A DNA stretch of 22,048 nt, from positions 1-22,048 of the forward strand of contig FLMG01003749.1 of the NCBI GenBank assembly GCA_900088475.1, given 5' to 3'. Positions 1 to 9,900 of the stretch are shown here, in pieces; within the stretch, counting starts at the first letter, position 1; the number at the start of each line of letters is the position of its first letter. The stretch comes from Hyphochytrium catenoides (lineage: Eukaryota > Sar > Hyphochytriomycetes > Hyphochytriales > Hyphochytriaceae). The position numbers and the translations under genes are program-made. The notes below the pieces were generated by a model, which was not told where the DNA came from, did not search any database, and saw only the letters and a program-made list of their open reading frames with translations.

Positions 1-342
1 AGTGACTACTGTACTACTGACAACGAACATAGTAGCACTCAACACTTCTTCCGCAACTCGGGATTGTCCCGTCCACATCCGTCGTAAGACAAAGTCTACT
101 TTCCGGGGAGGACAAGGCGGAGGTCGACGGACACTCAGGAAGTCTGGACCTGCGGGGAAGTGTTGAGAGCAGAAGCTGACAAGAGCTCTAAAAAGGCTCA
201 CAGTTCCAGACTCTATCTGACAAGAGGAAGAAGGCAAAAAACAAAGTGTTTCAGAGTTATGATAACTAGGTTATTATCATCAGGTAAGTCATCATATGAC
301 GTCAAGAAGTAGTAACTGGGTCTAGTAGTTTATACGAGACAC

Positions 343-610
343 AGTTACTCTTCAGAAGAACTAGACAACGTGATAACTAGGAAAGAGGGTCCCATAAGCT
401 CTTCATACTCACTTCGAGTATATCAGTAGACCACATAACCTAAATAAGAGTGTCTTCAAATCCCATACATTATAACAGTTACTCTCCAGAACAACTAGAC
501 AACGTGATAACTAGGAAGCAGGGTCCCATAAGCTCTTCATACTCACTTCGAGCATATCAGTAGACCACATAACCAAAATAAGAGTGTCTTCAAATCCCAT
601 ACATTATAAC
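343..610. repeat. 134-bp tandem duplication
   Basis: Two adjacent units, 343-476 and 477-610, are almost identical. Both run from AGTTACTC through AACTAGACAACGTGATAACT and GGGTCCCATAAGCTCTTCAT to TCCCATACATTATAAC, with only a handful of substitutions. No coding potential is visible. High identity implies a recent duplication or a satellite-type unit. Confidence 0.93.
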
Positions 611-681
611 AAGATACTCAGTCATAGAGATATTATTCTTGTCCAAACCAGTCGGTCCTGAAGGTATTCCAGCGTAATGAC

Positions 682-907
682 CATAAGCCATAGATATAAA
701 CAGAGGCATCTCGTTTGCTTCATATCTCAACTTCTTTTGGAGTTTGGAGCTGGAACTTGGGTAGCTAAGCTCCCCAGATTGTAACCCACATAGCTGTGCC
801 CTCAGACTCCAACATAGCTACCCAAGTTCCAGCCTTCGAACTCCCTTTCCTGCAGAAGATGAGATATGAAGCAAACGAAATGTTCCTGACCATATCTATG
901 GCTAATG
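682..907. repeat. Long fold-back (inverted-repeat) element
   Basis: The left arm (about 682-766) and right arm (about 815-907) are inverted copies. Shared blocks are GCCATAGATAT / ATATCTATGGC, TCGTTTGCTTCATATCTC / GAGATATGAAGCAAACGA, and GCTGGAACTTGGGTAGCTA / TAGCTACCCAAGTTCCAGC. About 48 bp lie between the arms. Small arm differences indicate an old copy. The structure fits a MITE/fold-back element or a transcribed hairpin; no target-site duplication is obvious. Confidence 0.9.
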
Positions 908-910
908 ATT

Positions 911-2540
911 GCCAGTGATGAGTTTAAGGAGCTGGATGGCAATGCCTGAAGTTTCTGGATGAGTACGATTTCATTGTATCACTACCTGGGGTCCGTACTC
1001 CGCAATATCTTAAGGACTGACTTTTCTAGACATGAACACCAGTATGACTGAATATCCTAGGGTAGGTATAGCTGGAGAGCCAGGATAACTATAGTGTGTG
1101 GGACCCCAGGTGGACTTATAGCTGGAGCGCTCTCATCTAATGACATTGTCCAATCAATCCATACAAATATAACATGTTCCTAACGGGTTTGGCTTCTCAA
1201 ACCAGCTGCCCATCCTACTAGCCAGGACAACAAGAGCACGATTGCTCTGTGCCCCTCTTCACAATCAGCAATGTCGAAGACACTAGACGGCAAGCACTGT
1301 GTCTCTTGCAAGAGAATTAGCAGTGGGAGAATCAAGCTGGTCTATGCTCCCTCTGCAGCCACGGTAGCAGAACATTGCCTCACCAAGCCCTTACCCCGCC
1401 GCTTCTCCTTTCAGACACAGCGTCCTCACCTTGGAGCTCTCCCTCCTAATACTAGCATTCCTCCTCCTACCCACGATTTCCGTCTGGGGGGGAAGAGTAA
1501 GTGTGACCAACAATTTTGGTGATGTGTTAAGTAGACCGCCACCACTGATGATTCAGAGAGGCTAGGTAGTATGCCGGAGAGTGTTAACTACTCCTACAAG
1601 TTTCGTTGTCAGTGTTGTCACTCCCTATACACTCGTCCTAGCTTTCAGCGATACACACGTTACCCGTACAACTGTGTTATGGGAACGAGAGAAGAAGCGA
1701 CGAGAAGGAAGGATTCCATGAACTCTTCCTTGTAAACGGTAGAGCACAGAGGAGAGAGAGACATAGTAAGGGAAGCTGTGACGACGCGAAGATCTGCAGA
1801 GGAGCAGGGATTAATTCTATCTTATGATCCATTCACTCACAGAAATTTCGTCATATAATCACCATTCCCAAGTCCGCTTCTCATCGTCTCATCATCTAGC
1901 TTGTACTCACACACTTCAGACATTGCCATCCATTCTGTAAAAACTCATCAGACTAGACAGCCCAGTGTTGACCCCGGAAGGATAAGGCTCTCACTCTCTA
2001 TCTAGTGGCATTCAATCTTCCAATCTTCTCGTATTTCACTGCTTCGAAGCCGCCTACAACAGGGAGACTCTATCTCCCGTGGGATTAACAACACTGAGAC
2101 AACATCATCTGACCCGGGAGCCATCAAGAAAGCGGCCCTAAGTGGTAATAGTAAGTAGTGTATCTACCATCCACCATTATTTCAATACAAGGCACTGTAT
2201 GGAAGTACACATGCAGCCAGTAATATTATTGATTCTAAACATGTAGTCTTTAAGGTCACTAGTGTTCAACTGCTGTCCGGTACTTGTACACTGGAGCACG
2301 TTACCTGAACAGCACCCCCATGGATAATCACATCATCGCATCGGCTACCTACCATTGGGACAAAGGCCCACTACTAGTCTATGCTCTAATTGTTTAATGA
2401 ATCCATGCCAGGATATTGGTCAAGATATCCCCGTCCTATGAATCCCTTGTTGAACTGTGATCGACGCTGAACCAAAAAGCGTACAGCGGACGACTCCGAG
2501 GGGAAAAACCCTTGGTTTATAAACAAGAACGGAGATTAGT
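911..2540. other. Gene-poor stretch; possible stray exons only
   Basis: No recognisable protein or RNA gene. Two pieces could be exons of an unknown plus-strand gene. Positions 1271-1495 are open from an ATG and end at a strong GTAAGTG donor. Positions 2063-2158 follow a CAG acceptor and read a hydrophilic tail ending in DPGAIKKAALSGNSK and TAG. Neither matches a family I know, and I do not call them genes. Confidence 0.3.
1729..1910. repeat. Diverged dispersed repeat, copy 1
   Basis: This copy shares CTTGTAAACGnTAGAG, a GAGAGA-rich spacer, GAAGATCTGCAG / GAGATCTGCAG, an AT-rich middle and CATCTAGCTTGT / TTCTAGCTTGT, in the same order and at similar spacing, with 3135-3310. Identity is patchy, so this is an old, non-coding family. 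Confidence 0.5.
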
Positions 2541-2546
2541 TAAAGT

Positions 2547-2635
2547 GTACGTTTGGTGTATGGTGCATACTGGTTATTAGGGTGCTGGCATCAAAGACAG
2601 AGGAGAGGTCCTGGGTTCGAATACCGGCGCGTACA
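2547..2635 (+). repeat. tRNA-derived (SINE-type) sequence, degenerate
   Basis: A near-perfect B box, GGTTCGAATACC at 2614-2625, sits in a T-arm-like hairpin (CTGGG, TTCGAAT loop, ACCGG). The flanks GTACGTT (2547-2553) and CGCGTAC (2628-2634) pair at 6 of 7 positions like an acceptor stem. The D and anticodon arms are not intact and the length (89 nt) is long, so this is a tRNA relic or SINE head rather than a working tRNA. Confidence 0.5.
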
Positions 2636-3134
2636 GAACTTTTCTCCGGTATATCCAGACACCCCCAATAATAATGCAAAGTGCTCATTTCCAAGATGAT
2701 ACCCCAACAGATCCCCGTCCTTTTGAATGTGCAGGTCATCTTGATATAATACCTGTGCCACAATGACAGTTCTTTGGCGTTTTTTGCCTTTTCTTGCATT
2801 TCTTGTGTAGCCCAACTTGTCTGTTTCCAGGCATTCACCTTCCAGAACATCCCTGTACCCTACTTTGCGAGCTTTTGTCTCAACTTTGATTCTGTCATGC
2901 GAGTTTGTTGATTTGTTGCCATCATCGATTCGTTTTCCCGCCGATATACCATGGGGCTCTTCCAGCGATTGAGAAGCCGATCGAATGAAACTCAGACTCT
3001 TTATTATCGACCCCCTCAGAGCGCGCCAGCGCATCCTCGCCAGCACACTGACTATGTCTTGGATAGGCTGGCTACCCGACCCCTCACCCTAACAGAACCG
3101 AGATGGTTTTAGGGAATTCTGTGTACTATTATTG

Positions 3135-3310
3135 CTTGTAAACGCTAGAGAAGAGAGATGAGGAGGGCTGGGGGGGCGAGGCTAGAGATCTGCAGCAAAC
3201 GAGCTAGTAGAGTCTATCTCATTCAGTAAGGTTCCAATGAATCATCATTACTACCAAGAAGTCCCTTGTGATCCGTTTATCTTCTTCTAGCTTGTGCTTC
3301 GAAAGATAGA
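3135..3310. repeat. Diverged dispersed repeat, copy 2
   Basis: This is the second copy of the element at 1729-1910, in the same orientation: CTTGTAAACGCTAGAG, then AGATCTGCAG, then CTTCTAGCTTGTGCTTCG. The stretch between the copies and the stretch from here to 3590 show no gene. Confidence 0.5.
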
Positions 3311-3611
3311 AGCCTGAGGCACCGACATCATCCATGTCTGTTATATAAGCTTATTAGAAATCATCTGCCTATTGTAGTGATAATAAATAGAGATGTCAGA
3401 CTTAACGCTGGCCATTAAGTTGTTAGTTTGGGCCTGCCTTCGTCGTTCAGTAGTGATACGGCAGTCGTAATAGTGCACGCATCATTCCATATATGATGTG
3501 CTGATTACGCACAATTAACTCCGGGCAAGATCTAGGGAAACCCTAAAGCTATTGAAATATTAGAGAGAGCATCAAGATCGTGCCTTCTTAATGGGTGTCA
3601 AGGTTGAATAT

Positions 3612-3656
3612 TGTGCCACTGCACCTGATAGAATAGAGGTCAGGGTTCGACTCCAT
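3612..3656 (+). repeat. Second tRNA-like B-box element, next to the FKBP15 3' end
   Basis: The B box GGTTCGACTCC (3644-3654) matches the Pol III consensus GGTTCGANNCC exactly. The preceding GATAGAATAGAGGTCAG resembles GACAGAGGAGAGGTCCTG of the element at 2547-2635, and a loose A-box-like GTGCCACTG lies about 30 bp upstream. No complete cloverleaf forms. Confidence 0.4.
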
Positions 3657-3823
3657 AGAAGGAAGGTAGTTCTACAGGAGGATGTCTGCGAAGTTTTCAC
3701 TATATACCCCACTGCACAAGCGCCGTACTTAAGAGTCTTTCTCTGCAGATTCTTACTTATTGGTTTTTTTATACCCAATACAGGGCTCCGGTAGGTATAG
3801 AGAAGACCTGAAGTTTGGTAGCC

Positions 3824-3988
3824 TCACTCCCCATCCCTGTGGTCCGTTGCGCCTTCCTTAAGCTCGCTCTGGAGGTCTTCGACGTGCTTCTTGAGTATAT
3901 ATTTTACACCTTTCTGCACCTGCTTTCCTGGGTACTGCTGCTCGTCCTCAAACATGTCGTACACGCTTACCCAGACGTTTGACATGAC
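3824..3988 (-). other. Conserved C-terminal block of the FKBP15 family (last exon)
   Basis: The terminal exon encodes VMSNVWVSVYDMFED, then YPGKQVQKGVKYILKKHV, then a short acidic tail and TGA at 3826-3824. It aligns with human FKBP15 around KIMNQVFQSLRREFELEE and GRTILGTIMNTIK, so this short helical module is conserved far outside animals. The acceptor is the AG at 3990-3989, and the exon starts in phase 0 as the preceding exon requires. Confidence 0.82.
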
Positions 3989-6900
3989 CTACCCCATAGA
4001 AGGTTTGACTTAGAGAGAGTTTACCCTGTGTCATGGAATATCATGGGACGGAGGAGGAGGCTACACAGATTACATGACGGGACAAAGAAGAACAAGAAGA
4101 GCGAACGGAAGAGGAAAAGGTCCATGACGAGGGCATCCAAAAATCTGAGCACAACGCAATGTGTCTACCTTTCGTACGACGTCAATGGGGTCAAGTCCTG
4201 CGGCCAGGGTAGGCGGCTGGGGTCCCTCATTCTGACAAGAAACAAGCGGGATGAGCGTTTGGTAGAGTGACCCGAACTTCCTAACGGGAATTTCAGGAGA
4301 ATACAGCCAAGGGCTAGGGAGATTAGGAACTGCAGGGTAAGGCATCCATTCACAATCTCCAAGTACGGCTGGTAAAGAAAGCAGGGGCGAGAAGTACAGT
4401 ACCGCTCTAGCCGCCGCGCTTTCTGCTTCTTTTTTCCAGTGCTCCACTTCCTCTTCCAAGTGTTCCACTTGCGACTTTAGCTGTTGCAGCTCCTGACTGT
4501 TGGCACTAAGAAATGAAGAGATGATAAGAGTTTACATGGAACTGGGCGAGGATGGAGTTTGAGCACGATTCAGGTGAGAAAAGAATTGGAACAAGGGAAG
4601 AGGGAAGCTAAGACTGGGTGAGCAAGGTCACCTGCAAAGGGCTACGGATTGCCAGACGAAGTTCGCCGTAGAGAGAAAGGCCAGAGCCCGCATTAAGGTG
4701 GGATCAATATGAAGCTAGGGATCACAAGGCAGCGTAACTCGAAGACAAAAGGAGCCAATCATACTACGAGGACGAGGTACAGGGTTTTCTACCTTGGGCT
4801 CCTAGGGGATAGAGGTGGCTTAGAAGGGGTTTCCAAAGGCGGTGTAGGTCCCCTGGCTGCTCTTTCCGTGATTAATTTTTGAACCTCCTCCTCCTTGTCC
4901 TTGAGCTGCCTTTTCAAACTCTCGATTTCCTTACCATCATCACTACTCTCATTCTGGTCCAGTTCTCGTCTACGGAGCTCAGCAACTTCCTCTGAAATTG
5001 CTGCTAACGCCTCTTCCTTCTCTCTCAGCTGTCGTTCTAAGGCCTCTTCTCTCTGCGCCATCACCTTCTCCATTTCTTCCCTCTCCACATATTTCTCGTG
5101 GTCGAAGTCCTCCTTCTGTTCTCGGAGCGCTTTCATCGCGCTTTGCTCCTCAGCGAGGTGACTTTGCAGCTGTTGGTTCTCTAAAGGAAGAAGCGGGTTA
5201 CCAAGGTGCAGCGAGGAACCTCTTCATGGAAGTGTAGAGTGCCAAGAGTTGCGAGCTGAAGGGCATGACAGCGAGCCGGGCACACCCCAGTCTGAGTACT
5301 ATTGCAAATTGATGGAAGATGCGAGGAAGGAAAAGAACATGGGCCTTCCTACCTCCCAGGAGTTTCTGATATTTCTCCATGACATCTGACAACTGAGCCT
5401 GAAGTTGCTGGAGTTCTTCTACCGTCTTCTCTCTATTGCTCGTCTCAAGCCGGAGCTGATCTACATGCTGGGAGAGCTGCGAGATCTACACAATTAAGAA
5501 CGCTGACGTGACTTCGACAGATAAATGGCCAGAAGTGGGGCACTGCGACAAACACACCTTAACCGAGAAACACAGGCCTTCAACACTCAAACCAAGCGGA
5601 AAGAAAGAGCTATTTTACTAAGAGAATAAGATACGGCCCTATTCCGCGAAGAAGTGATAGACAAAGAAACCCTAAGACACGTACTTTTTTCTCGTAGTCC
5701 TCTTTGAGGTCGTTGAGTTGGCTCTGTGAGTGCCCCGCCGCCAAGATGGCTGAGCGTTCGTATTGAGACTCTACATCTTGAAGCTTCGTCTCTAGCTGTT
5801 GTCGGGCCTGTAAAACATCAGGAAAAGCAATATAAGCGGATAAAAGTGAAGAACAGTTACAGGGAGTCTCGAGGGGATTGCTTGAAGACAGACAAGTTAA
5901 CGCTAAGTCCGGCAATGAAATGGTGAGTGGAGAAAAATAAGGTCCAGAGGAGGTGAAACAATGTGTTAATGCTAGCAGACCTATCAAGGCAAATATAACA
6001 AGTTCTACCTCTCTCTCGCGCTGAAGCTCTGCCTCCGCCTGCTGGCGTGAAAATCTTTCTGCATCCAACGCCATGGTATCAGACGCAGAGTTATTTGCCT
6101 TGTGGAGTTGGTAGCTGCGAAAGAGTAAAAGTGGCTCATGAACAGCGTATCCACGGGACATTTCTAGTAGAGTAAAGAGAAAGAGAGTGTAACGAACGCA
6201 GGATGGAATTGTAGGGATAGGCCCGACAAGAATAGGATTTCTGCACCAACAACGACTCTCATCTGTCGGATTCAGGGCGTAGCTATGGAGCCACGAATTT
6301 GTAAGAGTGGCAAGGGAGGGAGCCATAAAGACACAGAACAGCGCATACTCGGAGGGATGGTTAGGAAGACTAGATCTTACAGCGTCTCCTGAAGCTCCGA
6401 TCGCAGCCTGAGCGCCTCTGATTCTGCCGCTTGCTTTTCCATCCGTAGAGCCGCCAGCTGTCCTTGAGAAGCCTAAAGTTGAAGACATAAAAAGGCGGGG
6501 GACAAGTAAGCAAGCTGGCAGTCAGACAAGAAGTGTCATTGCGAGACGGCATCATCTGAGGTAAGAGAGTGGCGGCGCTCTTCCAGTCCTGTCTCACAGA
6601 CTCCCTGTATCTAAAGACCTACCTCTGCCGATAGAAGCTTCTCTCTGAGACCACTGATTTCTAGCTGCTGGTTCTGAGTTCTCTCCATATACTCATGCAG
6701 CCGACGCTCTAAGTGACCTAGAGGTAGATAAATAAGGCAGCAACGACCACGAAGGCGTCAAGGCCGTTGCCAGCACTTGCACATGTACAAGCTATTCTCG
6801 ATACTCTCTCTTGTCCGGCTATACATAACACAACGTTCTAGAACCTGAATTCCCTGTCTCTTTTACACTGTTCTCACCAGTGTCGTCTCCGCAAAGCCGG

Positions 6901-9900
6901 GACTCTCTCTCTCCCTCCTCTATAATCTACTCTACCATCGGTGGTAATACCTGTGCTACCCTGTCGGTCCGACAGTTCTCTGCTGAGTCTGTCATTATCG
7001 AAAACTAAGCGTTCTATCGACTTCATTAGAAGGGAAGGACTGAGCTCCCCGCCACCGACAGACGAAGAGAACTCTCGGCCATACGGAGAGGAGGTAGTGA
7101 ACCCGTTGTATGACTGGAGGGAGGTATGCTGGGTTCCTCTCATTAAGCGGTCCACCTGACAGAAAATGCACATGGACAGAGCGTGGAGAAGAGATATTAA
7201 ATGCTATTATGAGTGGTCCGAGTCCATACACATGTCTGATAAGGAGATAGCTTAGTCCCCATCGTGACCGGTAAGAAGTTTAAGTGAGATGAACAGAGGA
7301 CGAAGATGCAAGATAGACAGGCCCATGAACAGGCTTGAGGCCATCAATAGCTCGTCGTATGTGGCTCTGGGGCCTGGATAGTACGAAGAAGGTGGCAGTC
7401 GATCAACCTTGGCATTGACGTCTTCCACAGTCTGCTGGATTGATGAAGTGGTTCGCTGGAGCTGGTACATTATCTATCACAGGAGACAAAGTGAGATTGG
7501 TTGACACGAAAGGACGAAGTACTATCGTAGGAAATGGGTTTATGAAGCCAGAAGATAATGCCAAATTATTGCTTAGAATATTGAGAGACTAGGAGGACCG
7601 TGGTGTCAACGTGACGGTAACACCACTTACCGACGGGTCTGCAGACATTGGACTGGGCATGTAGAGAGCTTGTGGAGGAGGCATTAGGGCTGGGGTACAG
7701 AGAGCAGCAAAAAAGGAACGAACTTAGAAGAACGAATGTAGAACGATTTACTGTTACTGGCGGTCAGCGTCATCACGGAAGGGAGAGAGAAGCGACAGCG
7801 TGGGAGAAGATGGCAAAAGAAACATTGGAAAATTGCATCGGAAGATGTCGATAAAGCAGACACGAAGATGTAAGGGATTCTACCTGGAGAGGGAAAGCCC
7901 TGTGGTTGAGGAAAGGAGGTTAATGGAGGATAGTACGGAGGCTGCATGTACGACCCTGGCTGCTGCTGTGCGGGACTAGGCGACGATTGCTGCTGCTGTT
8001 GCTCCCTTTGCTTGGCAAGTTGTTCTCTCTCCTTTTCCAGCTCTCTCCTCTGCTTTTCTACATCATCCAATAGCATCTTTTGTCTCATCTCCTCCAAAGC
8101 CTTTCGCTCCTCCTATGGAACGATAACGATCTACTGAGCGCGACCATACCACATGGAGATGAAAGGGCAACCAAGGAAGGGAAAGGAGGAGAGGGCAAGA
8201 AAAGCGCTCATAATTGGGAACTTCCAGACGGTGTGGGCAGAAATAGCTGGTTGAAGGATAACTTGTGCGTCTGTCATGATACTCTTACGCCTAATTCTTG
8301 TCTATGTCGGTAGAGCAGCAGATCGTGTGCTGAGAGACTCTGTGCATCGTAAGGAACCTAGCAAGAGATACGAAGGGAGAAAAGGAGCCATGCAGTGTGA
8401 GCAGCTATGGTAACGTCCGTTACCTCTCTTCTGGCCCATCTTCGGTCCTGCCATACCCGGCGCCTTCCCACCAGCATTCCGGTGTCTCTTTATGTCTTCC
8501 CCAAACTCTAAGACCCTAGTACTTCATCCCTACCAGTGGCCCTGTGTCTGACGCTTTTCTGTGCTGAACCTCCTGAGCCACGGAAGCCGGGTTAAGTGTG
8601 AGATCTGACTTGGATCCTGCCCTAGCAAGCTTCGCCATTCGATTCAGAATGGACTCATCTCTCTGCAGTGCCGAAAGACATGTGTAGGCGAAAAGAAAGG
8701 CAGAACTTTAGTTGGAGGAAGACTAATGCCAGGCCACATAGCTCTATGACCGCTTTAAAGACGGTGGAGGTTGAAGGCTAGCCTTAGAGAATATTTCAGA
8801 GCACATAGCGTGAGAAGAGATGTGCAGATCCGCGAAGGAAGCCTCAGGGTGAAGAAAGGATGAAGTAAGACATCTCGCCCAAACTCTGGTGCCATTGGTA
8901 ATCCACCAGACACATTTCACACAGCGGAAGTCAGAGAGATCTAGGAAGCGAAACGTGTGGCTACCTGGTCCGAGCCCCCTCCTATAGGGAGCTGCGGGAT
9001 GGGTGGTGCCGATTTTTCTTCCCTCTCCCCTTTCTTTCCTGTCCTAGCCTTGGCCACCTCCACCTCCACCAACACCCTGGCGTGGCCAACGGGTACTCCT
9101 TAGATACTTAGTGACAAAAAGGAAGTAGAGCAGAACAAGAAGACAAGAGGAGAAGAATAATTGTGGAAAAGACAAGAGCTTCGAGGAAGAATGGATGAAG
9201 GCAGTCCGAACCATGCTCCTTTGCGTGAGAGAGAGGGCGGGATGAGAACGATTCGCTTGCTGCCTTTTGCCATTCCAACAATGCCTTCCTCCAAGCCAAT
9301 CACCGGCTCGTGGCCCTCCCCAATCTTCACCTTTCGGACATTAGCCTGCGGTGACAGGAGGTTTAGTCAAATGAGCGCACTGAAGAGACAATTCGCATGC
9401 GCTGGAAAGAAAGAACGAAGGGAAAGGCTTGCCACAGCCACTGGCTAGACGTAAGCCACGTAAGGGCCGGAGAAATAGAAGTAAGAAGTACCACAACGTC
9501 GGGGCAAGAAAAGTGGCGTGACGAGGCGCTATACAAAGCGAAGCAACGCAGTCTGAATACTGTTGTCGGGAAAGGAAAGAAGGTGTACAAGCTCCGTGTG
9601 ACCAATGAAACGGAAGCCGATAATAATGAGAGCAAGCAGTGAGACAGAAAGAGATGAGACAGTGGGCGACGAGAGCGAAGAGTAGGACCTAGGCGATAGG
9701 AAAGATATGAAGGTAAATGCCAGACTCACAGGAGGCATGCTTTGCTCGAAGGGCGGAACGGAAGTGAACTCATGAGGTTTCATGGCCGCAGTGCCTGTAA
9801 CTTGCCACGCCTGAAAGTACACGCCGGCGGTGTCCCTGCAGCTTGCTGTCAGGGAATTGAATCTTGATCCCCATCTCTTTCTTCGCCGCCCTCACGCACT

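Noticed and set aside
299-306. CRE-like TGACGTCA near the left end
   Set aside because: An 8-bp palindrome is expected by chance in a window this size and no gene start is nearby; another copy sits inside a METTL9 exon.
2591-3046. Open frame of about 150 codons on the minus strand
   Set aside because: One or two open frames of this length are expected by chance in 22 kb at this composition. The frame starts without a supported ATG context, matches no family I know, and its end overlaps the tRNA-like B box, which commonly yields spurious SNPGP/IRTQDL peptides.
5610-6488. A 292-codon minus-strand open frame as a single protein
   Set aside because: It is a read-through of three FKBP15 exons with their introns; the coiled-coil segments match the spliced model and the rest is intronic.
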